Shown: positions 24,773 to 34,479 of the stretch, one piece after another
Layout of the letters: the number at the start of each line of letters is the position of its first letter
Position numbering within the stretch: position 1 is the stretch's first letter
From: Castanea sativa
Taxonomy: Eukaryota > Streptophyta > Magnoliopsida > Fagales > Fagaceae
Direction of reading: 5' to 3'
DNA: 64,000 nt
NCBI RefSeq assembly: GCF_040712315.1
Contig: NC_134018.1
Span: 20,305,335-20,369,334 of the forward strand
The notes under the pieces: model-generated
Told to the model about the DNA's origin: nothing
The model's input: only the letters and a program-made list of their open reading frames with translations
Databases searched by the model: none
Made by a program: the position numbers and the translations under genes

Positions 24773-25689
24773 TGTAAGAATCGAGCATCAAAAGAAGAAT
24801 CAGTGAATTTCGTGAGTGTCTCGCTAGAAGCTAACCCGCGAAAGAACCATGTGAGAAGCACATGCTAGAAGCTAAAAAGTCATGCCAACATGGAGGATTT
24901 TGCAAGTGTCTCGCGGGTAAGGCATTCTCGCAAGATACTCACGAAACTCTCTGCTTGAAAGATTTTTAAGTGTGACTTTCTTTCCCTTCACCTATACTAT
25001 ATATACCCTCATTACCCACAAAAGTATGAGAGACCATTTTAGAAAGAAAAACCCTAGATAGGTTTTCTACAACACACGTACCCATCTTTTAGAGAGAGAG
25101 CTACTCATTCTTAATGAGAAATCATTGTAGCCTCTTCTCCTTCCCTCTCCCATTATCATACCTTGAGAGGAGATTTGTAACCAAACACAACCCACACCTT
25201 TTCAAAGTGTAGAGAGTGTTTTGGAGCTAGGGAAGCTTTAAAGATTTGCCAAAAGAAGCCGATGAGGCTTGGCGGATGCAATCGGGCGTATTGCGGGATC
25301 CGGAGAGCTAGACAAGACACGATTCCGAGAAGCCTTGTTGGAGTAGGAGCTTGGAGGGCTTAGATACATTGGATAGATTAGGCTTGGAGGGTCTCTTACT
25401 ATTCGTGTATCCCAACTTATTGTTTAGTGAATCGATTTACCGCTTGGAGGAAGGTGGAGAGGTTTTTCACCGAGTTCTTCGGTTTCCTCTTCAATAACAC
25501 ATTGGCATGTTATCTTGTGCTTCTATTTCTCTTCCCTACTCTTTTAGCTTTCATTTTGCTGCTATGATTTGATGAATATGGCTTAAAGTAGTTATTTTGT
25601 TTGTTCACTTACACTTACTCTATTCCGCACTTAATTTAAGTTAGAGTAAAATCAACCGAGCCATAATTTATTAATTTATGGTCTAAACA
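24773..25689 (+). repeat. Probable solo LTR of an unrelated element
   Basis: About 917 bases, TGTAAGAATC to ggtctaaaca (canonical TG...CA). It has a TATA-like block 'actatatatacc' near 24996 and downstream '(g)aaaaaccctagat', resembling a transcription-start region. No target duplication matches, so boundaries are provisional. The 'tctaaaca' end is shared with the Copia-type LTR at 52819-53680. Confidence 0.6.
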
Positions 25690-26006
25690 GCTCTTGTGTT
25701 TTTAACACAAATCCAAGCTTTCAGAGGGCATTGAAAAGAGTGATCTTGATCCATTTGTAAAAATATATTTGTGTTAGAGAATGCTAGCATTGACAAGCAA
25801 AGAGAAATTTTAGGCCCACATATGTCACCTACCCATCCAAGTTCAAAACGATGTAGAAGACGAAGGGTGATTGATTGTTGTCCAATTACTAGCTTATCAA
25901 GAGTGAGTAGGGTGATCACGATGTCTTTGGAGTATTAGTCTAGTGGCCGGTTTCCCCTCATAAAGTGTAATTTCACAACAACACTTTATGGGCAAGGTGT
26001 TTTCAT

Positions 26007-26259
26007 GGGAAAGGAAATGTTAGAAATGCTAGAAATGCTATAAGCATTTGGATAATAATTGTTGTAGATTTAGTTAGTTAGTTACAAATCCAAGCATGTT
26101 AATCACATTTAACACATGTTGGAATTATTAATGCATATGGGGAATAATAGAACCATTACAATAAAGTTATGTGGGCCAATAGAATAGTTTTATGGTTCTA
26201 TAAACACCTAATTGTAATCACACTTCCATCATTGAAGAATAATCCAACTTATTGCTTAG

Positions 26260-26290
<31 letters not shown>

Positions 26291-26413
26291 TAATCTCTCT
26301 TAATATTTCTCTATAGAGGATAACTACCTCGAATCAATTCAATTTTTCTACAATTCCCATAAAGTCCCTTATAATTCTTATCCATCCCGTTAGGAATCAT
26401 CGGGTTCCTAATA
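26007..26413 (+). repeat. Polypurine tract and second plus-strand LTR
   Basis: The polypurine tract gggaaaggaaa (26007-26017) leads straight into an LTR beginning TGTTAG at 26018 and ending 'gggttcctaata' at about 26413, with a (CT)n run near 26265-26290. A polypurine tract on its left marks it as a 3' LTR. It is not followed by a target duplication but by minus-oriented gag sequence, so a recombination or nested insertion joined them. Confidence 0.8.
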
Positions 26414-26430
26414 GATATGGAATCCATCAT

Positions 26431-27095
26431 TTATCCCCAACTATCACCAAGAAAAGAAACATCTAGTTCCTTGGCTTTGTGATAGCCACTAAGCAACAAG
26501 ATTTGGCCCCCAACGTGAATGTGTGGTAAGTTTACATCTTCATTCTTGATTATATAAACAAACCCATTTGGTGAAACATGAGTTTGGCTAACTCCAATGA
26601 GCATTGAATTACTCACAAGAACAGGTGGTTTTTGAATAGTAGCCTTCAATAGATTGTCATAAGCAGTAGATCCAAATTTGACTTGTAGTGCTTGAACAAA
26701 GGCATCCCAACTAACAAATAAGCCAATATCTTCATCATCTTTGAACCACACTAATGCTTCCCCATCCATGTGAAAATAGGTCATTGGAAGCTTTTCATGA
26801 TCTGGAATCTTGTATTGGTTGAAGTATTAGTTTGCTTTATAAACCCAAGTAGCATGTTCTTCACCTTGGAACCTAGGAAAATCAACCTTGATTGATTTTG
26901 GAAAAGTTATGGCTAGAGCATTGCTTGATGTATGATTCTCATTGGACCGAGGTGTTTAGGGTTGTTGTCTTCTTGTTTCTGCATCAAATAATTTCTTCAA
27001 AATAATACTAAGTTATTTCTGAACTTCTTGAAAGTTGGAAATAGCTTCGTCTAGAAGTATTGTAAATTTAGTTTCAGCCACGACTTTAGGATGAA
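26431..27095 (-). pseudogene. Ty3/Gypsy-type gag fragment (minus strand)
   Basis: Reading leftwards from the primer-binding site at 27097-27109, frames show FTILLDEAISNFQEVQ, IKVDFPRFQGEEHATWVYKA and then (26784-26431) FHMDGEALVWFKD and WDAFVQALQVKFGSTAYDN. That is the typical order of plant Ty3/Gypsy Retrotrans_gag. Stops occur near 26826, 26957 and 27018. After AYDN the frame departs from the family and continues as LLKATIQKPPVLV to a Gly-rich end, suggesting fusion with other sequence. No zinc knuckle or pol follows. Confidence 0.75.
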
Positions 27096-27111
27096 TGGCT
27101 CTGATACCACT

Positions 27112-27495
27112 TGTTAGGAACCTGGTGGTTCCTAATGAAAATGGATAGGAATTATAGGGGGGTTGGTGGAAATTGTAGAGAAATTGACTTAATTCGAGCT
27201 AGTCATCCTCCATAGAAAAATATTGAGAGAGAGAGAGAGAGAGAGATGCATTAAGCAATGATTTTTTTTATTCTTCAATGATGGAAATGTGATTACAAGT
27301 AAGTATTTATAGAACCATAAAACTATTCTATTGGCTCACATGACCTTAATTATCCTAATGGTCATTTTATTCTCCATGTGCATTAATAATTCCAATATAT
27401 GCTAAATGTGATTACCATGCTTGAAATTGTAACTAACTAACTAACTACCTAAATCTGCAACAATTATTATCCATATACTTATAGCATTCCTAACA
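27112..27495 (-). repeat. Inverted 5' LTR with tRNA-iMet primer-binding site
   Basis: On the minus strand this LTR runs TGTTAGGAATGC to ggttcctaaca and is followed by 'tggtatcagagcc' (plus strand 27097-27109), a perfect plant tRNA-iMet primer-binding site. It is the best preserved LTR of the family and is inverted relative to the LTRs at 26018 and 28372. Confidence 0.88.
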
Positions 27496-27734
27496 ATAGC
27501 CGAGATTATCACAATTCTAATAAGAAATTGAGTTCTATATTGCTGAAGGTTAAGTTTAATATGACTGCTTTGCATTATGCTCCTATGTCATGAGCTGTGA
27601 TTAATTGCTTTAGTGTTGTTCGTAATCAACGGCCAATATGCTTTGGCTTATTGGGTTAGTGGCTAGTTTCCCCTAATGAATAAGTCATTTCACAACAACA
27701 CCTCGTGGTCAAAGAGTTTTGAAATGAAGAGAAA

Positions 27735-28742
27735 TGTTAGGAACTGATGATGCAAAGAAAATCAGTAGGCTGAATGTTTCGGGTTTTAAAGGGCTAGCGA
27801 TTGATTGGAAGGCCTGAAAAAAGAAAACGCGATCAAAGGTAACTGAGGTAAGCCAAGGACCCTTCGATGCAAAAGTTAGTTTCTTTCTTTCTTTTATTCT
27901 AGAATTCCAACTTTTTAGGAATTGTTCAGAACTTACCTTTATCTGGTCTAAATGGGTGTTTATATAGTGTGCTCTTAAAACGGTTATCTGATTTGTAACT
28001 TCCCCTATATTTGAGGAGGTTAGAGGGTTCAAGGATAACTTCCACAACCACTATAGGAGTTATATTTCTTCTATAACTGTCATTAGAAGTTAAGTAGTCA
28101 GTTAGAAGATGCAGTGATGAACCGAGATCTTACTCATGCCTTGAAATAATAACACGTGGTTCAATTTACTAGTTCGTGTAGATAAACTTCCCTGGGATTT
28201 TCGCAAGTGTTGGGGGGTCGTCCATGTGCCTTTCTTATGGATGACCCTTTTGGACGACCCACTTGTTTATGGACGACTGTCTCACAGGGTATAGTCATTC
28301 TTGCCTTTTAGCCCTATACGACTCCCATGGACAAATTGGAGTTGCTTTGTTTTCAGTTCATCACCAGGAACCTTTATAGGTATATAGATAATAATTGTTG
28401 TAATATTGCATTTAGTTAGTTAGTTGGTTAGATAGTTAGTTACAATTCCAAACATGTTAATCACATTTAATACATCTTAGAATTATCAATACATGTTAGA
28501 ATACACATGGGGAATAATAAGACCATTAGGATAAGGCTATGTGGGTCAATAGAATAGTTTTAGGGTTCAACAAATACTTATTTGTAATCACATTTTCATC
28601 ATGGAAGAATAACCCAATTTCTTAGTGCATTAGTGCATCTTTCTCTCTTAGTTTCTTTCTTTCTCTATGGAGGTAATTACCTCAATTAAGTCAATTCCCT
28701 TACAATTCTTATTCATAATTAGGAACCACCAGGTTTCTGACA
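27735..28742 (+). repeat. 3' LTR of the outer element, split by a nested solo LTR
   Basis: A purine-rich tract gaagagaaa (27726-27734) precedes TGTTAGGAAC (27735-27744). The LTR resumes at 28372 with 'ctttataggtatata' and ends 'ggtttctgaca' at 28742. The internal sequence left of it (27620-27734) resembles 25930-26017 ('tttcccct', 'atttcacaacaacac'). Confidence 0.87.
27745..28366. mobile_element. Nested solo LTR, 622 bp, with 5-bp duplication
   Basis: Begins TGATGATGC and ends TTCATCACCA (TG...CA with short inverted ends). The target duplication ggaac flanks it at 27740-27744 and 28367-28371. It has no coding content. The exact fit inside the 3' LTR of the outer element makes it the younger insertion. 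Orientation of the parent element is not determined. Confidence 0.85.
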
Positions 28743-28747
28743 CATTT

Positions 28748-29615
28748 GAAAAGAGTAAATAAATTATTCATTTTTCAATGCTCTGTTTGAATGAGAAGCA
28801 TATAGTGTGGGAGATAATGAGTCTAACACTCTAAAACTATCACATACAAAAGAAAAAGAGTCTAAGATCTAGAGCAGATCTTATGACCCATGCAAATTTT
28901 TTATTTTTTATTTTTTATTTTGAGAAAGTCTATAGAGACAAAAAAATTGACAAAACTTTTCACACTTGTTAATGTTGCAAATTGATAGTAACAAGTAAAA
29001 ACATAATTATAGTGGTGGACTTAGATGAAAATTACTAAAAGTTTGATAACTCAAATATTGTGAAAAATGTTGTGGAATTTGTTTTTAGAGATCTACATTC
29101 ATAACATTTTTATAATAAATCATTGGTATTAAGTTGTTTAATTCTAATTTGAACCCACCACAAAAATTACTTTTTTCCACCAACAAAAATTAATAACAAC
29201 TTGTCACTTAGGATTTGTGATAAAAATGTTGTGGACGTAACATTTCTTTTCCTTTTTTTTTTCATGATTTCATTTGATAAAATTATTATTTTATTTATTG
29301 GCTAAAATTTGGGATTAATTAATACTATTACAATGAAATAAATAATCATATTAGTTAAAATTTGGGGATGTTTTTCCACTTGGGACTTATGTGACTGTGT
29401 AATTTACCTTATTGTAGAGCCGATAGTAAAGATGTCATTTAGTAGAATATGCAAGCAGGGCAAATGTGCATTTTTTTTTTTTCATTTCTCTTTTTATAGA
29501 GAAGAATGACTAATTAAATGTTTAGTTAATGTCTTAAAACACAACTGCATCTTTACTAGTTATCTACTTTAACATGTAACTCTGTTTCTATAAAAAAATA
29601 AAAAAAATAAAAAAA
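28748..29615. other. Intergenic with MITE-like remnant
   Basis: No coding region. 29080-29250 holds 'aaaaatgttgtgg' and 'aacaacttgtcacttagg'. In reverse orientation this resembles blocks at 9325-9380 and 12320-12375 (ttctaagtggca(g/a)gttgtta), a small dispersed repeat family. Confidence 0.5.
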
Positions 29616-29749
29616 GGTAAATTTCATTCACACCCCCTGAGGTTTTGGCTAATGCCAATCAGGTCCATGACATTTCAAAATTGACCACTTTAATCCTAAA
29701 GACAATTTAATCCTAATTCTGTTAGCCTTCGTTACTCATTTTACTTTCT

Positions 29750-29795
<46 letters not shown>

Positions 29796-30670
29796 GTTCC
29801 TTTCTTTCTCCCTTAGAAGTCAGACCTCTCTTCTCCCTCTCATCTCTCTCTCTCTCTCTCAAACCCAACCCACTCTCCTCTCTCTGCCCACCCTTTCATT
29901 GTCTCTTTCTTCTTTTCACAGTAGTGGATTGTGGTGTTGTGGTTCTAGGCTATGATTGTTGGTTGCCGGTGCTGGGTTTTGGTTTGTTGTGGGTGTTTTG
30001 GTGGTGGTGGATTCTGATGTGTGGTGGGTTTGTTGTGGGTTTTTGGGTTTGTGGCTGGTGGTGGTGGTGGGTTTACTATAGGTTTTTTGGGATTTGAATT
30101 TTGTTGAAGGATTTGAGTTTTGTTGCATTGGATTTGGTTGGGTTTTGAGGCCAGTGGCGGTGATGGATTTCTTATATAGGTAGATTTGTAGTGGGGGTGG
30201 TTGCTGGGATTTTTGGATTTGGGTTTTGTTGCTGAGGTGGTGGTTGTGGCTGATCTAATGTTAGAGAGATAGAGGGATGAGTGAATTGAGGAGAGAAAAG
30301 ATCTAAGGTTAGAAAGAGAGAGAGAGGGGACAAAGTGGACTAATGAGAGAAGAAGGATGAGAGGGACGAAGGTGAGATTTATCTAGTCCCAGTCCTACAG
30401 TGTGGTTGACTTAGCTATACTAGTTGTGGGATTCCTCTTAAGAATTTTGTTTCCACCAAAATTCAATGACTTTCCTATTTGATGGACTGCCACCAGGGAC
30501 ATTCATGATGAAGGAAGAGAGAGTTACCGGGAAGAGAGAGAAGTTAACAGGGGGCTAATGGTGTTTAGGGACAAAGTTGTCTTTAGGGACTAAAGTGGTC
30601 AGTTTTGAAATCTTTTAGATCTCCTTGATATTTGCCCAAACCTCAAGGGTAATTAATGAAATTTACCCCC
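29616..30670. mobile_element. Mutator-like non-autonomous element with long terminal inverted repeats
   Basis: The left end 'ggtaaatttcattcacaccc' and the reverse of the right end 'gg(t)aaatttcattaattaccc' open about 90-bp inverted repeats. Both arms share 'tgaggtttt/tgaggttt', 'tttcaaaa(t/c)tgaccacttta' and 'ctaaagacaa'. The insertion lies in A-rich DNA, so the target duplication cannot be read. The interior holds a (CT)n run (29755-29794) and a GGT/TGG-rich stretch; no transposase. Long arms favour a Mutator-like origin. Confidence 0.7.
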
Positions 30671-31239
30671 AAAAAAAAAAAATGTAACTCGATTTTAAGC
30701 CACACCCAAAATGTCACATTTTGACTTAAATTTTTTTTTTTTTTTTAATAGTGATATTAGAGATATTGTAAAAGCTTATATAAAATTTATAAACTAATAC
30801 ACTAATACGTCAGCGCATTTTGAAATGACATTATTCAAATTCATTTTCAAATCAATTTTTAAATATCTTTGTAATAACTCTTTTTTTAATTGTTATTTTT
30901 ATAAAAAAGAACACCATAATTCTATGGTAAGGAGACATTAAACCTCATTTTCTAATAGGATAATTTAAATTTGAATCCCAAACTTTTCCTATCAAATAAA
31001 TAAATAAACCCCAAACCTTCATAAATGTGCCTTGAAAAACCTAAACAAATCCCAGCCTCACACATATAATTGATTATTGATATCTATGAAAGTCTAAAGT
31101 TTAATGCGTCCCATTAAAAAGACTAGGATTTAACGTGTTTCAATAATAAAACTATGGGTTTTTTTTTTTTCATATTTTCTTTTTTGTACTTTCTTTGTCA
31201 GTTAAAACTAGTTCGCTAAGCTTCAAATAAGAACTTACT

Positions 31240-31486
31240 AAAGGCTAAATTATAGATTATACCTCAAAATTTGGAAATGTTTGGATTTTACACTTTGAAG
31301 TTTCAAAATTTAAATTTTACCTCCCAAAGTTTGCAGGTGTTTAGATTTTACACAGTGATATTTTAGAATTTAGATTTTACTCCCTAAAGTTTGCGGGTAG
31401 TTGGAGGTAAAATCCAAATTCTAAAATTTTAATGTGTAAAATCTAAATACTCCCAAAATTTAGGAAAGTAATTTGCAATTTACCCT
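31240..31486. mobile_element. Small inverted-repeat element
   Basis: Both ends carry 'aaatt(a/g)(t/c)a' and 'ccaaaattt' in inverse orientation, and the interior repeats 'attttac(a/c)' and 'aagtttgc(a/g)ggt' units. About 247 bp. A weak 9-bp duplication (ttactaaag / ttattaaaa, 7 of 9) would fit a Mutator-like MITE. Confidence 0.5.
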
Positions 31487-31579
31487 TTATTAAAATCTTT
31501 GGTCAATATTAAATAAGAGATTTAAACTAAATGGTCATTTAATTCAAACAAGTCCTATGAGGAATAAAGATTTGAAGTT

Positions 31580-31770
31580 TACCACCGCATATCCTTGGTG
31601 CGGTAGTCACTCCATAAGTATAAGTGTTTGTGGGATGTGGGAGGCAAAGGCCGTTCAAGTCTCTAAGAGGGAGTTTCACACACATAGACACTTAAATTAG
31701 GTTAGAGTAAAAATTCTATCTTGTAAAAAAAAAATATTTTCAAAAAAAAATATTTTCAAAAAAAAAAGAG
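31580..31770 (+). mobile_element. SINE-like element, second family
   Basis: The body 'ggtgcggtagtcactccata' with a box B-like 'ccgttcaagtctc' ends in A-rich sequence containing two 'tattttcaaaaaaaaa' units. The 8-bp sequence ttgaagtt flanks it at 31572-31579 and 31771-31778. Box A is not clear, so tRNA origin is probable rather than shown. Confidence 0.6.
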
Positions 31771-32299
31771 TTGAAGTTCAAATTAACTCGCCTATAGAAA
31801 AAATCAATTGATGTCTTGGGCATAGTAATAGAGGATAAATTATCATTAAACGGACTGTATAGCTTAAAAAGAGAAGTTAACGAATACCCTAAGAACATTT
31901 TCTAAGAAACCATTTTATGAAAACTTTTATGAAAAAAGTAAAAAATAAATAAATAACAAATAATATATATAATTTTTTTTATAAAAATGATATGAAAACT
32001 TTCTTATAATAGGATATTAACAATTGTCTAAACATGAGCATATGAGCGGAGGCTAAGCTAAATAACCTTTCCAAAAAGAAAAATTCATTCCTGTCCATAA
32101 TCATTCCAGTGCCATAATCATTCTAATGACGACCTTCACTGCGAAAAAAAAAAAGTGACTTTACCTTTTAACATTTATCTAACTTTCCCACCAGTAAGTC
32201 TGAACTCTAAACCTACAAGTCTAAACCTTAAGCTATAGCAAACACTATAAAAAGAAAGAAAACCTCCATCTCTAACTTCATTATTAGCTCCAGCAAACC

Positions 32300-34010
32300 C
32301 TAACATTGTTGCGGCGTACGTGTTGCTGAGCAATCTACCTGACCCTCTTCTCCAAATGGCCTTTCTCCTTTTCCATTTTATGATTTATCTCACCCGCTCG
32401 ACAAAATGCTTGTGGCGACGGCCTTTCTTTCCTTCCTTCCAACCGAAAAGGCCATCGCCGCAACCATTTTGTCGAGCAGGTGGAAGCTCCTCTGGAACAC
32501 TCCACCACCTCGATCATACATCAGAATTCAGAAGCTAGTTTTGGCTCTCCACATACGCATAGCACCGTTCCTCCAAAAAGCTATTCTCGTTGTGAGTTGT
32601 GACACTTTCTTTCTTGACATATGGATCCACACTTCCATACCCCGTAATGTCCAACAGCTACATCTCCAGATTTACCTTAATGGCGATCACGAAGATTTCC
32701 TTTGTTGGATAACTTTTCGTGTTATTGCGACTGATGTCTTTTTTTCCTTTTTCCTCTTGCAAATTGAAATGTAAAGTTGAGCTTGACCGGTTGACCCTAG
32801 AAGCTAATGATTCTGCATCACAATACTCAGGGACGGTCTGATCAGATTTGAAATATACGTACTTGACGAGGACTGGACCATTGAAGATAAGATTGGATAT
32901 GTAAACAGGGTATTCAGGCTTCCTGGTGGCGAAAAGGTAAGAGATCCTTGAACTTTTCTGATGTTTTCTTTGTTTTTAATTGGTGAATATTGGTAGGATT
33001 ATAGTACATATATTAAAACCTCAAGAGAAAACGTTCGGTCAGTTAACTTAATCAGAGGATATTTTTAATTAATCTTCCCCAAACTTACACCTATGATCTA
33101 CTGTGTATGTTGTCAACTTGTCATCAGTATTATGACGACTTTCAGGTGCGGCGCCACCTTAAGATCAGGTTGGTTTGGGACCAGACCTGAAATTTTTTTA
33201 ATATATATAATAATTTAAAAAAATTTATTTGTCTACCCTTAAAAAAAAATTTTGAGTACACTCGCAGTTTTTTTTATACCAATAAAATTAAATTTTGCTC
33301 CATAATTTGTTCTACATTTAGTGGATGAATGATTGCTTGGTTGTATACATTAAAAGAGATATAGCTTGTTGCATTAATAATGAGACTATCATGCAACGAT
33401 TTCAAAATATTAAAACTCGTAAAAAACAATTGTAAATTTTATGTATTTGCTTGTTTTTTTATTGTTGTTGTCGTCAATATATGAATTTCTATTTTTATTA
33501 GTTTGTATAATTTATATTTTTTAAGGAACATCCTAAGAAAAATTCATGGAGGCGCCACTGATGACTTTGAAGATTGGTTTTGCTTGATGAAGCCACTGGA
33601 TGATGATCCTCGTTACTTGTTTTTTATCGCACCTTAAAAATTTTATTTTTAACGTCCATTTGCATAGATTATTTTTGTTAACTTATTTTACTATTTAGCT
33701 TATTTTTGCTATTGTTCATAGGTTCCACTGTATTTTTTGGTATTATTCTGTACTACTTCAGTGAACTTTTATTTTTATCTACGGCACTTTCAGCAAAAAG
33801 TTTTCAATTTTTACAAAATAAAGAAATCTCAAACGGACACTTAATCAATACGGAGGATTGAAACATGAAGTTGAATTTGTGAGATATATTCAAGAGGAGA
33901 CCTAGTCTTGAAGACAGCAAAATTTAGGATTTGGGGTACTGAGTTTAACAAAGAAAATTATTCTTGAAAAACTAGCAATGTTCCCAAGGCACTCTACACT
34001 GCCTCTTTTC
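32300..34010 (+). pseudogene. F-box/FBD-type gene, second pseudogene
   Basis: Relative of the pseudogene at 15606. It keeps the F-box: LSNLPDPLLQ near 32325 and LSFLPTEKAIAATILSSRWK near 32420-32480. Between them lies an inverted copy of the second half (see the palindrome finding). Then follow WIHTSIPRNVQQLHLQIYL and RDGLIRFEIY. Most leucine-rich repeats are missing. 33105-33142 and 33561-33640 together hold a YYDDF/FEDWFCLMKPL segment split by an hAT element. 33838-34008 holds an FBD remnant (HEVEFVRYI) with stops. Order and gaps show deletion and rearrangement. Non-functional. Confidence 0.8.
33143..33560. mobile_element. hAT-like non-autonomous element, 418 bp
   Basis: Ends 'caggtgcggcgccacc' and, in reverse, 'cagtggcgcctccatg' (GGCGCC-containing inverted termini). 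The 8-bp duplication is acgacttt (33135-33142) and atgacttt (33561-33568), 7 of 8. No transposase. It interrupts the second F-box pseudogene at a site that is uninterrupted in the sibling near 16995-17010. Confidence 0.82.
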
Positions 34011-34319
34011 TACAATAAATATTAAATTCAAATAATTTTTCATACATATATACACACACTACACGAAAGAATTATAACAAAAATTAGCTAAACAGAGGTA
34101 AAACCATACCACCTATTTTCTACAATAAGTATTAAATTCAAATATTTTTTCATGCATATACACACACATGTAGCATGCAACACACAAGACTTAAAGTTTA
34201 AGTTTAAACTTAAACTTGGTATGGTGAAACTCACTTGTCTACTTACCGTTGAAAAAGAGGAGTGTTGAGGATTTTGATGTTTTAACGGATTACAGTTGAG
34301 GATGTACTTAGCAACTAAT

Positions 34320-34324
<5 letters not shown>

Positions 34325-34361
<37 letters not shown>
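34325..34361. repeat. (GA)n microsatellite
   Basis: About 18 GA repeats. A flanking block 'acttagcaacta' recurs at 34409 beside a shorter GA run, so a small duplication spans the region 34299-34450. Confidence 0.9.
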
Positions 34362-34364
<3 letters not shown>

Positions 34365-34479
34365 CAACTATCTTAAGTACTCTGAGTTATTAATCTATAA
34401 CTGGTACTTAGCAACTAACTTTGAGAGAGAGAGGATCGATTATCTGAAGCACTCTGACCTCCATGTCAAAGAAATTGTT

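Larger units (their letters stand above)
23439..28742 (+). mobile_element. Nested LTR-retrotransposon complex
   Basis: The outer element starts TGTTAG at 23439 and ends at 28742. It is flanked by a perfect 5-bp target duplication, cattt, at 23434-23438 and 28743-28747. Inside lie, in order: a 5' LTR, a degenerate primer-binding site, a coiled-coil ORF, a CACTA-like end, a foreign solo LTR, a 3' internal end with polypurine tract, a second plus LTR, a minus-oriented gag fragment with primer-binding site and LTR, a second 3' internal end, and a 3' LTR split by another solo LTR. The gag type points to Ty3/Gypsy. The arrangement implies several insertion and recombination events. No pol is present, so it depends on other elements. 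Confidence 0.85.

Noticed and set aside
29916..30128. Thr/Pro/Asn-rich minus-strand frame
   Set aside because: It comes from the GGT/TGG low-complexity interior of a Mutator-like element; no start context or homologue known.
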